DNA of 35,169 nucleotides from Bacteroidales bacterium (GTDB taxonomy: Bacteria > Bacteroidota > Bacteroidia > Bacteroidales > WCHB1-69), in assembly GCA_028703095.1 (NCBI GenBank), contig JAQVNO010000009.1:1-35169 (forward strand). Reading direction: 5' to 3'. Shown here in pieces: positions 26,425 through 35,169 of this stretch. How positions within the stretch are numbered: the first letter of the stretch is position 1; each line of letters starts with the position of its first letter. Position numbers and translations under genes: made by a program. The notes under the pieces are model-generated. The model searched no databases. It worked only from the letters and a program-made list of their open reading frames with translations, and was not told the DNA's origin.

Positions 26425-27534
26425 TTATTCTTCTTTTTCAAATATTTCTTTCACTTTAGCAGCCAATGCTTCGCCGCGTAAATCTTTGGCGATAATTTTT
26501 CCCTCCCTATCGATTAATACGGTTGAAGGAATACTGCTGATGCTGTAATCGATTCCGGCTTGACTTTGCCAACGTTTTAAATCACTTACATGTACCCAAG
26601 ATAAATTATCAGAGATAATGGCTGAAATCCAATTTGCTTTGTTTTGATCAAAAGAAACGCCGTAAATTTCAAAACCTTTATCTTTATAGGTTTCGTATAA
26701 TTTCACCATGTTGGGACTTTCTCTTCGACAAGGGCCACACCAAGATGCCCAAAAGTCAATCAAAACAATCTTGCCTCTTAATGAAGATAATGGAATAATA
26801 TTTCCGTTAGTATCAGGTAATGAGATTTCGGGAGCCATAGACCCTATGGCTGTTTTTTTACGAGAAGCTAATTCGTTGTATTTGGCTTTAATAAAGAAAT
26901 GTTCGGGATAAACTTTAATCAAATCCGATAAAACAGTATCATGAATGGAAAAAAATTGATCTTGAGGTAAATTTTCAATTAAAAATGCGGAAGTAAAATT
27001 GTTGGTATTTTTTAAACACAAATCTCTTAATTTAGAAACCCACTCTTTATCCAGTAACTTCAATTCATTTTGAATGTTTGGATCCGGATTAGCTTTATAG
27101 TCTTCCATTAGACTATCTTTTTTAATGCTGGCTTTTAACATGATAGCATAATATTCTTGCAGCAAATCATTTTCCTTTGAACCTTCGGCTTTTGAAAAAA
27201 CTCCTGTTTTCGCATCAATAACCATTTCGATAGGGGTATTGGGAGAAAGAACAATAAGGACATTTTTAGCATTGGGAAATTGTAGGGTATAAAAATTTAT
27301 TTCAACAGGATTATGAGTAAATTCAAAATGCCCTTTTTTATCTACTGTAGTTTTTTCAATGGCTTCTTTAGTTCTCCCCAAAGCATCATATAATCCGATA
27401 CTATCACCGGAATTATAATTAATAACATTGCCTTTTAAGGTAATTTTTTTCTTTTGAGCATGTAAATCAAGGGAAGAAAATCCTACGGAAATGCTTATCA
27501 AAAAAATGCTGATTATTATTTTATGTTGTTTCAT
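26425..27534 (-). CDS. TlpA-like thioredoxin-fold protein with DUF4369-like N-terminal domain
   Basis: IVLIDFWASWCGPCRRESPNMVKLYETYKDKGFEIYGVSFD; signal peptide; N-terminal region LKGNVINYNSGDSIGLYD. Confidence 0.9.
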   Translation of the reverse strand: MKQHKIIISIFLISISVGFSSLDLHAQKKKITLKGNVINYNSGDSIGLYDALGRTKEAIEKTTVDKKGHFEFTHNPVEINFYTLQFPNAKNVLIVLSPNTPIEMVIDAKTGVFSKAEGSKENDLLQEYYAIMLKASIKKDSLMEDYKANPDPNIQNELKLLDKEWVSKLRDLCLKNTNNFTSAFLIENLPQDQFFSIHDTVLSDLIKVYPEHFFIKAKYNELASRKKTAIGSMAPEISLPDTNGNIIPLSSLRGKIVLIDFWASWCGPCRRESPNMVKLYETYKDKGFEIYGVSFDQNKANWISAIISDNLSWVHVSDLKRWQSQAGIDYSISSIPSTVLIDREGKIIAKDLRGEALAAKVKEIFEKEE

Positions 27535-27728
27535 TATAATAGAATGATTTTAATTTATGCAAAAATACAACTTTTTGTGATTATTTTTGATAGTGTTCTT
27601 TATTTTAAATTCACTTAAAAAATAATCGATATTATTATGCAAAGAATGAATGTGTTAAGATGTGAGTAGGAATTGAAATATTTAATGAAATATAATTTCT
27701 GTATTAATTTAAATGTGTATTATAATCA

Positions 27729-29348
27729 TTATTCAAAAATAAATTTACCTTGGCTGATATTTCCTTTTTTATCTTGTAATTTGAAAAAATAAAAAGATTT
27801 GTTCCAATTTTCAGTCTGAAGACAGATTTCCATAGATGAAATATTTTCAATTTTATATATTTGTTGCCCAAGAGAATTAAAAATTGTCAAACTGTAAATT
27901 TCGTTTTCTATTTTAGGGAGTTGAAACGTAATAAAATCTTTAGCAGGATTAGGGAAAACTTTCACAGATGCAGTGTTGGATAATGGTTTTTCATAGATGG
28001 AAGTAAATGGTTTTTTACATAAAGATGATTTACGGTGAATATCTTGTTGGAACATCAGCCATTCGGGACCAGAACCTTTCCCTACTTTGATAAGGTAAGC
28101 TCTTCCGAAATTATTTTCAAAATCAGGATAGGTTGCATATCCACCCACAATAAATATTTCAAGAGTGTCATCCATGTCAAAGTCGGCAATAAGAGCAGCA
28201 TGGTCAATAGCGAATAAATCGTTTCCATAATGAAGGGCTAAATCAACAGTAAATAATTCAGTCCCATTAAATCCGTTCAATGCTATTACTTTACCTCCAT
28301 CAGTGCCAAATACCACATCAAGTAAAAAGTCATTGTTAATATCCGCCAAAGCACAGCCTCTAAATGATTGTTCGGCATTTGGAATAGTGTATTCCCATTT
28401 AAAGAGACCTTTGGAAGTAAGCGCAATGACTTTATTAAAAGAGGTAAATACAACATCACAATCATCATCTCCATCGACATCCGCTATAGATGCCGGAGAG
28501 CCAATATAATAATCAGATGCGTATTTCCATTTAACAGTGCCATTTTCTCCGTTGAGACAATAGAGGGTGTCATTGTAACATCCGATTATTAATTCAGGAA
28601 AAGCATCGTCATCAAGATTAGCAACGGCTGTTCCATGATAAACGACATCGGAAATATAGTATTTCCATATTAAAGATTGATCACTGCAACGGTAAGCATA
28701 GATAGCGTTACTATCTTTATCCACGTTATTCCATGTTGCTACGACAAAATCCAATTGGGTGTCATTATCAAGGTCTACTAAGGTAGGAGCAGTTTGTATC
28801 CATGAATTTAAATCAACGGGGATTTCCCATAAAGGAGTTCCATTAGCCCCATTGATACAAATGACATAGCCACCAAATTCTCCATGGAGAATATCAGAAA
28901 TATCATCTCCATTAATATCTGCAATGCTAGGAGGAGAATCACTTCCACGGGTATCACAATCCCATTTTACTTCGCCGGTAGCACCATTGAAACAAAATGT
29001 TTTGTTGTTACATGAGCTTGGAACAATCACTTCTAAACTATCATCTCCATCTAAATCATAGATAATGGGGGCAACATCATTACACCCCTCAGCGTAGGTT
29101 GAATGAGTATTATATTTCCATAAAAGCGTTCCATTTTCAGTATTGAGAGCATAAACACAGCTATCGTTGCGATAACATCCGAAAATAGCTTCTAATTTTC
29201 CGTCACTGTCAATATCTCCGGCTGCTGATTGACCAAAAGACGCATCTTTAACATCAAACCACCATTTTATACTAGGAGTTTGTGCATTTATGTCACACAT
29301 TAAAAAAAAGGAGACACCAGTAATTACGGATAGCATTATTTTTTTCAT
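27729..29348 (-). CDS. Secreted FG-GAP/PQQ-like beta-propeller protein with T9SS sorting domain
   Basis: Eight DxDxD-type loops (DIDSDG, DLDGDD, DINGDD, DLDNDT, NLDDDA, DVDGDD, DINNDF, DFDMDD) alternating with NGxxGxxxW motifs; KVFPNPAKDFITFQLPK C-terminal domain. Confidence 0.88.
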   Translation of the reverse strand: MKKIMLSVITGVSFFLMCDINAQTPSIKWWFDVKDASFGQSAAGDIDSDGKLEAIFGCYRNDSCVYALNTENGTLLWKYNTHSTYAEGCNDVAPIIYDLDGDDSLEVIVPSSCNNKTFCFNGATGEVKWDCDTRGSDSPPSIADINGDDISDILHGEFGGYVICINGANGTPLWEIPVDLNSWIQTAPTLVDLDNDTQLDFVVATWNNVDKDSNAIYAYRCSDQSLIWKYYISDVVYHGTAVANLDDDAFPELIIGCYNDTLYCLNGENGTVKWKYASDYYIGSPASIADVDGDDDCDVVFTSFNKVIALTSKGLFKWEYTIPNAEQSFRGCALADINNDFLLDVVFGTDGGKVIALNGFNGTELFTVDLALHYGNDLFAIDHAALIADFDMDDTLEIFIVGGYATYPDFENNFGRAYLIKVGKGSGPEWLMFQQDIHRKSSLCKKPFTSIYEKPLSNTASVKVFPNPAKDFITFQLPKIENEIYSLTIFNSLGQQIYKIENISSMEICLQTENWNKSFYFFKLQDKKGNISQGKFIFE

Positions 29349-29359
29349 GGCTTATTTAT

Positions 29360-31084
29360 TTAAAAAAAACATTGATTCTGTTGTCGTTTCTTTGAAATAT
29401 TGGTTTCGCAAAAAACTTTTTCTTTTGTATAGGGATTAATACCGGAATAAAAAATTACGGAAGATAATGTCATGGGTGTTGGTGTAAAATCTTGTACTTG
29501 TTCTAATTTAAAATGAATCCGTTTCATTTTTATTGAAAGGCGTTGCATATCTGCTAAACTACATGCCGGATGGCTCGAAATAAAATATGGAATTAGTTCT
29601 TGATGTAGGTTATGGTTTGTATTTATGGTATCGAACGTTTGTTTAAATGTTATAAAAGTATTAAAAGAAGGTTTTCGCATCATTTGTAAAACATGCTCTT
29701 CCGTATGTTCAGGGGCTACTTTCAATCTACCTGATACATGATTTCGGATTAATAAAGAAGCATATTCGTTTAAATGGTAAGTTTTCTTTTTTTGAATGTC
29801 TGTGCATTCGAGCATATCGTAACGAATACCGCTACCTATAGTAATTTTTTTAACTTTAGGGATTAAAGTAGCGTTTTTATACAAAGAAATCAGAGGTTGA
29901 TGATTAAAATTCAGATTTTTACAAATCTCAGGAAAGATGCAGGATGGGCGAGTGCACGAAAAACAGGCCTGCATTTTTATCCCTTGCATTTGATACATAT
30001 TGGCAGAAGGACCTCCTAAATCCGTGATATGACCTTTAAAATAAGAGAGGTCGGTAATTTTTTTTATTTCTTTCAAAATTGATTTTTCTGAACGGCTGAC
30101 AATACATTTTCCTTGATGAGCCGAAATAGTACAAAAACTACATCCTCCGAAACATCCACGATGCACATTAACCGAGCAGTTAATCATTTCGAATGCTTTT
30201 ATAGGGCCTCTTTTTGCGTAAGTAGGGTGAGGAAAACGTGTAAAAGGCAGTTCGTAAATGGCATCTAATTCAGCAGTAGTCATACTAGGTGCGGGTGGAT
30301 TTACAATTAGGGATTGATTGCCGACTTCTTGCATTAATCGTTGAGCCTGAATTTTATTTGATTCTATTTCAATAATTTTAAAATTTTCTGCAAACTTTTG
30401 TTTCGATTGTAAACATTCTTCGTGAGAATATAAAAGAAGTCCTTCTTCTTTCTTATTAACGGATAAATAAGCGATTTGTGGAATGTTTTTAAAATCGTGA
30501 ATGCTTGGATTGCTTTTATTTTTAAATACATTTACAATATCCAAAATGGGTTTTTCGCCCATGCCATAGACCAAAATATCTGCTTGGCTGTCTATTAAAA
30601 TGGAAGGGAACAATGTATCGGACCAATAGTCATAGTGGGTAAAACGCCGTAAAGAAGCTTCAATACCGCCTAGAATAATAAAAGAATCAGGATATAAATT
30701 TCTAATAATTTTGCTATAAACTTTTACTGCATAATCTGGGCGAAAACCGGCAATATCGCCGGCAGTATATGCGTCGTTGGAACGTAAACGCTTGAGAGCG
30801 GTGTAGTGGTTGACCATCGAATCCATAGCTCCGGATGTAATGCCGAAAAATAAACGTGGTTTCCCCAATTTTTTAAAATCGCGTAAATCGTCACGCCAAT
30901 TGGGTTGAGGTAAGATGGCAATACGTAACCCTTGTTTTTCGATTAATCTGCCAATGATAGCATGTCCAAAAGAAGGATGATCTACGTAAGCGTCTCCACT
31001 TACAATAATGATATCAACTTCATCCCATCCACGAATTTGCAATTCTTTCTTATTGATGGGTAGCCATGCTTTTAAATCGGTCAT
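29360..31084 (-). CDS. YgiQ family radical SAM protein
   Basis: Radical SAM CxxxCxxC in NVHRGCFGGCSFCTISAHQG; AYVDHPSFGHAIIGRLIE; PEHTEEHVLQMMRKPS. Confidence 0.95.
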   Translation of the reverse strand: MTDLKAWLPINKKELQIRGWDEVDIIIVSGDAYVDHPSFGHAIIGRLIEKQGLRIAILPQPNWRDDLRDFKKLGKPRLFFGITSGAMDSMVNHYTALKRLRSNDAYTAGDIAGFRPDYAVKVYSKIIRNLYPDSFIILGGIEASLRRFTHYDYWSDTLFPSILIDSQADILVYGMGEKPILDIVNVFKNKSNPSIHDFKNIPQIAYLSVNKKEEGLLLYSHEECLQSKQKFAENFKIIEIESNKIQAQRLMQEVGNQSLIVNPPAPSMTTAELDAIYELPFTRFPHPTYAKRGPIKAFEMINCSVNVHRGCFGGCSFCTISAHQGKCIVSRSEKSILKEIKKITDLSYFKGHITDLGGPSANMYQMQGIKMQACFSCTRPSCIFPEICKNLNFNHQPLISLYKNATLIPKVKKITIGSGIRYDMLECTDIQKKKTYHLNEYASLLIRNHVSGRLKVAPEHTEEHVLQMMRKPSFNTFITFKQTFDTINTNHNLHQELIPYFISSHPACSLADMQRLSIKMKRIHFKLEQVQDFTPTPMTLSSVIFYSGINPYTKEKVFCETNISKKRQQNQCFF

Positions 31085-31087
31085 AGG

Positions 31088-31534
31088 CTATTGCAATAAT
31101 TGTTTAACAATGTCGGAAATAAGTTTATTTTCCGCTTTCCCGGCCAAAGTTTTAGAAGCAATGCCCATAATTTTCCCCATTCCTTTTATATCGTTTACGT
31201 TTTCTTGTTGAATAATTTGTTGAATAATTTGTTTTACTTCTTCTTCGGATAATTGAGCCGGTAAATAGGCAGAAATAATTTTATACTGAAACATTTCTTC
31301 TTCGTATAAATCGGTTCGATGTTGACTTTTATACGTATCGGCAGCTTCTTTCCGTTGTTTAATAAGACGTTGCAACAATTTAATTTCGCTGTCTTCCGTA
31401 ATTTCGCTTGCGTTTTTATTTGTTTTAAGTAATAACAATTCCGCTTTAATGGCACGCAATGCATTTAATTTTTCTTTTTCTTTCGACAACATAGCTGCTT
31501 TGATGTCGTCGTTTATTTTTTGTTCTAAATTCAT
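31088..31534 (-). CDS. GatB/YqeY domain-containing protein
   Basis: MNLEQKINDDIKAAMLSKEKEKLNALRAIKAELLL; GMGKIMGIASKTLAGKAENKLISDIVKQLL. Confidence 0.93.
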   Translation of the reverse strand: MNLEQKINDDIKAAMLSKEKEKLNALRAIKAELLLLKTNKNASEITEDSEIKLLQRLIKQRKEAADTYKSQHRTDLYEEEMFQYKIISAYLPAQLSEEEVKQIIQQIIQQENVNDIKGMGKIMGIASKTLAGKAENKLISDIVKQLLQ

Positions 31535-31710
31535 GATAGTTAAATTTAAATAGATTGCAAATGTACATAAAATTGACTAATTACACACAGACGGATAAAA
31601 ATATTTCAAAAATTTATAGAGGAAAAATACATTTTTTTGATTTAAAAATAAGCGATTCTACGAAATATTATATTTTAAAAAAGGAATATAAAACGTAAGT
31701 AAAAAAGTTA

Positions 31711-31718
31711 TATCTTTG
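31711..31718 (+). promoter_or_regulatory. -7 element TATCTTTG upstream of tRNA-Cys
   Basis: TAnnTTTG match 11 nt upstream of the tRNA. Confidence 0.6.
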
Positions 31719-31729
31719 CATTTCCAAAC

Positions 31730-31800
31730 GGTTCCGTGGCCGAGTGGCTTAGGCATCGGTCTGCAAAACCGAGTACAGCGGTTCGAATCCGCTCGGAACC
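31730..31800 (+). tRNA. tRNA-Cys (GCA)
   Basis: Acceptor GGTTCCG/CGGAACC; anticodon stem TCGGT/ACCGA with loop CTGCAAA (anticodon GCA); T-arm AGCGG-TTCGAAT-CCGCT. Confidence 0.96.
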
Positions 31801-32025
31801 TCTTAAAAAACAAAGGAATGAAATGAAAGTTTTATTCCTTTATAAATTTATACGGAAAGCAAAGAATTATACAAATTATACAAAGCGTAAATTAAAAATG
31901 TCAACAATCATACTTTTTTATCATTATTATCGTTTTAAAACGTATTGTATGTAAACGGTCATAATGAATACAAATTTTTATTAAAAAAATATACTTTCGC
32001 AAATTAAAAATAATATTTATATAAT

Positions 32026-32544
32026 ATGAAAAGAATTTCAATTTTAACAGCTGTTATTGCCTGTTTTTTAATGTTTAACAATTCAGTTTTTGCACAATCA
32101 AAAGTAAAGCTTGCTCATTTAAATTCAGCGGATTTAATGCAAGTAATGCCGGGAAGGGATACAGCTCAAAAGATAATAGAAGATTATGCCGCTTCATTAG
32201 AAGATGAATTAAAAACAATGTATACTGAATATCAATCAAAAGCGACAAAATTTCAGGAAACACAAGCCACCATGTCACAAATTGTTCAACAAAGTAAATT
32301 AAAAGAACTTCAAGACCTTGAAAATAGAATTAAATTGTTCGATGAGCAAGCACAAGAAGACTTACAATTAAAACAAGAAGAACTTTTAAAACCTCTCATA
32401 GACAAAGCAAAAGCTGCAATAGCAGAAGTAGCCAAAGAGAATGGATATACCTATGTTTTTGACTCAAGTGTTGGTGTTTTGTTATATTTTGAAAACAGTG
32501 ATGATATTATCGAATTGGTAAAGAAAAAACTGAATATAAAATAA
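32026..32544 (+). CDS. OmpH/Skp family outer-membrane protein chaperone
   Basis: Signal peptide; VKLAHLNSADLMQVMPGRDTAQKII..., coiled-coil, YTYVFDSSVGVLLYFENSDDIIELVKKKLNI. Confidence 0.93.
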   Translation: MKRISILTAVIACFLMFNNSVFAQSKVKLAHLNSADLMQVMPGRDTAQKIIEDYAASLEDELKTMYTEYQSKATKFQETQATMSQIVQQSKLKELQDLENRIKLFDEQAQEDLQLKQEELLKPLIDKAKAAIAEVAKENGYTYVFDSSVGVLLYFENSDDIIELVKKKLNIK

Positions 32545-32556
32545 AACATTAAAATA

Positions 32557-33339
32557 ATGAAAAAAACATTACTCTTATTGGGATTAATAATTTTCGTTAT
32601 AGCAGGATGTAAAGATAAAGACCCCGGACAAGGAGATTTTCAAATTAAATTCAAACATTTCATTGACAATAACGAAATTATTTACGATAGCATGATGTAT
32701 GTAAATGCCGCCGGAAATACCTATCAGGTAACGGAAGTTAAATGGTTCGTATCAAGAGTGATGTTGTTTCAAAAAGGAGGAGATATTATTGAAATTGAAG
32801 AAAATGACGGCATTCATTACATAGATACAAAAATAGAATCAACTTTATTATGGAATATTAATCAAAAAATAGAATCAGGAGATTATGATTCTATTCGGTT
32901 TATTTTTGGATTTAATGAGCAGGATAATATTCAGAATAGGTTTGTAAATCAACCCGAAACATCAATGGCATGGCCACTTACCTTGGGAGGAGGTTTTCAT
33001 TATATGATGTTAAATGGTAAGTTTAAACGTATGGATGAATCCATTGCTGCTATGAATGTACATATGGGAATAGGACAAATTTATGAAGGGACTACCTATA
33101 GTGTGGACTCTATCATCAGTTTTGTACATAACCATTTTACGGTTACACTTGCCAAACCATTTACCATAGAAAAAGATCAAAAAAAGACAGTTTCCATTGT
33201 GATGAATGTTGAAAATTGGTTTCAGAATCCTCATATGTATGATCATTTTCAATGGGGAAGTCATATTATGCAAAAACAAGATGCCATGCATATGCTGAAA
33301 GAAAATGGATGGAATGTTTTTAGCATAAATGTTGAATAA
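32557..33339 (+). CDS. MbnP-like lipoprotein
   Basis: Lipobox FVIAGC; FQIKFKHFIDNNEI, YQVTEVKWFVSRVMLF, MAWPLTLGGGFHYMMLNGKF resemble the MbnP family. Confidence 0.82.
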   Translation: MKKTLLLLGLIIFVIAGCKDKDPGQGDFQIKFKHFIDNNEIIYDSMMYVNAAGNTYQVTEVKWFVSRVMLFQKGGDIIEIEENDGIHYIDTKIESTLLWNINQKIESGDYDSIRFIFGFNEQDNIQNRFVNQPETSMAWPLTLGGGFHYMMLNGKFKRMDESIAAMNVHMGIGQIYEGTTYSVDSIISFVHNHFTVTLAKPFTIEKDQKKTVSIVMNVENWFQNPHMYDHFQWGSHIMQKQDAMHMLKENGWNVFSINVE

Positions 33340-33400
33340 TATTAACTTTTAACGGGGGAAAAATAAATTTTTTTTAATGTTTTTTCATATAAAGAAAGTT

Positions 33401-33408
33401 TATCTTTG
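33401..33408 (+). promoter_or_regulatory. -7 element TATCTTTG upstream of the TonB-C gene
   Basis: TAnnTTTG match. Confidence 0.55.
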
Positions 33409-33454
33409 CATATTGTGGATACTATAGACAAGGAAAAGAAAGATAACAATTAGT

Positions 33455-33850
33455 ATGATTAAAAAAAGTTTACTTTTATTTACATGGATATTTCTTTTGG
33501 GAAATATTATGTTCGCTCAACAAAATGATTCTATTAATAATACAATAAACTATCCGACAAAACAAATTGATGCAAGTTTTAAAGGGGGATTAAGTGCAAT
33601 GGTTTTCTTTATTGACGAAAACATTCAGCTTCCGGCAACAAAGAAAGGGATGAAGGGGACCGTTTTAATTAACATCAGTATGAATGCGGAAGGGAAAATT
33701 GTGGAATCTACTATTTTATCCGGAATAAACAAAGAAATAGATCAAGCGGTTTTAGATGTAATAAAGAAAATGCCGAATTGGAATCCTGCAAGCGTAAATG
33801 GGATAGCGATACCATCAAAGCAAGTAATAGGCTATAATATAAGCTATTAA
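33455..33850 (+). CDS. Secreted TonB C-terminal domain protein
   Basis: KKGMKGTVLINISMNAEGKIVESTILSGINKEIDQAVLDVIKKMPNWNPASVNG. Confidence 0.88.
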   Translation: MIKKSLLLFTWIFLLGNIMFAQQNDSINNTINYPTKQIDASFKGGLSAMVFFIDENIQLPATKKGMKGTVLINISMNAEGKIVESTILSGINKEIDQAVLDVIKKMPNWNPASVNGIAIPSKQVIGYNISY

Positions 33851-33858
33851 CGATAAAT

Positions 33859-35085
33859 ATGATCACTAAAATGATTGATATACAATCTATAAAACAACGA
33901 TATGGAATTATAGGAAATTCTCCGGCGATTGATAGAGCTATTAATATAGCTATTCAAGTTGCAGCTACAGATTTAACGGTTCTTATAAATGGAGAAAGCG
34001 GTGTAGGAAAAGAGCATTTTCCAAGAATTATTCATGACAACAGTGCTGAGAGGAAATTTAAAACCTATACCGCCATCAATTGCGGTGCCATACCGGAAGG
34101 AACCATTGATTCGGAATTATTCGGACATGAAAAAGGCTCTTTTACAGGAGCAAATGAAGCACGAAAAGGATATTTTGAACAATCGGATGGAGGAACGATT
34201 TTTTTAGATGAAGTTGCCGAGTTACCGCTAGCAACACAAGTGCGATTATTACGTGTTTTAGAAACAGGTGATTTTATACGTGTAGGCTCTTCAAAGGTTC
34301 AAAAAACTAATGTCCGTGTTGTAGCTGCTACTAACGTGGATATCCCCAAAGCTATCAGTAAAGGAAAATTTCGTGAAGATTTATATTATCGATTGAATAC
34401 AGTTCCTATTCAGGTTCCCCCGTTAAGAGAAAGAAAAGAAGATATTCTCTTATTATTTATGAAGTTTGCCCTTGATTTTTCAGAAAAATATCGCATGCCT
34501 GTTCTTGAATTAAATCCCGAAGCCAAAGAAGCCTTGACAAAATTTTATTGGCCAGGAAACGTCAGACAATTAAAAAATATTACCGAACAAATATCTATTC
34601 TTGAAAAAGAAAGATTAATTACTCCCGAAACGCTTAATAAATATATCAATATCGACCATAATGAATTTTTACCGGTAATATACAAACATAAAACAGAACA
34701 TACTTCTGAAAGTGCTATTTTTGAAAGAGAATTAATTTTCAAATTTTTAGGAGATATGCAAAAAGATATCAATGATTTAAAGCATTTGGTGTCGCATCTT
34801 TCAAAAAATCAAGCTCAAACATTTAAAACACAGGATAAAAAAGCATTAATTTTTGATGCAGAAACTAATAAAACCGAAGATGCCATTGAGTTAACGGAAT
34901 ACTATGACGATTTTGAGAAAGCAGAAGAAATCTCCGATAATTTATTGTTGCAAGAAAAAGAAAAAGAATTGATTGTTAAAGCACTTATAAAAAATAATGG
35001 CAAACGAAAAGATACTGCTAAAGACTTGGGTATTTCGGAGCGGACATTGTATAGAAAATTAAAAGTGTATAATCTTGTAGATTAA
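33859..35085 (+). CDS. Sigma-54-interacting AAA+ transcriptional activator with Fis-type HTH
   Basis: GESGVGKE Walker A, ELFGHEKGSFTGANEARKGYFEQSDGGTIFLDEV, FREDLYYRLNTVPIQVPPLRERKEDI, C-terminal DTAKDLGISERTLYRKLK. Confidence 0.94.
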   Translation: MITKMIDIQSIKQRYGIIGNSPAIDRAINIAIQVAATDLTVLINGESGVGKEHFPRIIHDNSAERKFKTYTAINCGAIPEGTIDSELFGHEKGSFTGANEARKGYFEQSDGGTIFLDEVAELPLATQVRLLRVLETGDFIRVGSSKVQKTNVRVVAATNVDIPKAISKGKFREDLYYRLNTVPIQVPPLRERKEDILLLFMKFALDFSEKYRMPVLELNPEAKEALTKFYWPGNVRQLKNITEQISILEKERLITPETLNKYINIDHNEFLPVIYKHKTEHTSESAIFERELIFKFLGDMQKDINDLKHLVSHLSKNQAQTFKTQDKKALIFDAETNKTEDAIELTEYYDDFEKAEEISDNLLLQEKEKELIVKALIKNNGKRKDTAKDLGISERTLYRKLKVYNLVD

Positions 35086-35089
35086 AAAA

Positions 35090-35169
35090 ATGACACAAAA
35101 AAAACAGCTTGTTTATTTTTATCTTTTTATTTTATTTTTTACTGCAATTGCTTGTGTCGGCATTAAATA
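35090..35169 (+). CDS. N-terminus of a lipoprotein, possibly LptE-like (truncated by right edge)
   Basis: MTQKKQLVYFYLFILFFTAIACVGIK: signal peptide and lipobox-like AIAC; position after a sigma-54 activator is consistent with Bacteroidota LptE loci (inference). Confidence 0.5.
   Translation, partial: MTQKKQLVYFYLFILFFTAIACVGIK

Noticed and set aside
31736-31954. 72-aa ORF (MAEWLRHRSAKPSTAVRIRSEP...)
   Set aside because: Its start is the translation of the tRNA-Cys gene; spurious.

Overview
AT-rich Bacteroidota-type chromosomal window: TAnnTTTG -7 elements, four Por/T9SS-type secreted proteins, and a DUF6427-like protein. The centre (about 10.5-22.5 kb, + strand) is a 13-gene aryl-polyene (APE)/flexirubin-like type II polyketide cluster: tyrosine-ammonia-lyase-like MIO enzyme, FabG-like reductase, three ketosynthases with intact C-H-H residues, one degenerate KS (chain-length-factor-like), one half-length KS-like protein, two ACPs, a hotdog dehydratase-like protein, a 4HBT-type thioesterase, an HX4E acyltransferase, an O-methyltransferase-fold protein and a small EamA/SMR-like membrane protein. 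No coumarate ligase, PPTase, MMPL exporter, LolA-like carrier, or DarA/DarB genes are visible in the window. The cluster is interrupted at about 16.5 kb by an unusual two-subtype tandem repeat with an exact 22-bp period, and a 30-bp hyphenated palindrome abuts the promoter of the first ACP gene. Flanks are mostly housekeeping genes: dapD, ssb, S66 peptidase, rnhB, CNNM/CBS protein, YebC, nadA, dxs, TlpA-like, YgiQ, YqeY, tRNA-Cys, OmpH/Skp, MbnP-like, TonB-C, sigma-54 activator. The APE class is known. What looks less ordinary is the reduced gene set, the stand-alone half KS, the dehydratase lacking a GHFP motif, and the repeat and palindrome embedded in the cluster. All calls come from reading the sequence; no homology search was run.
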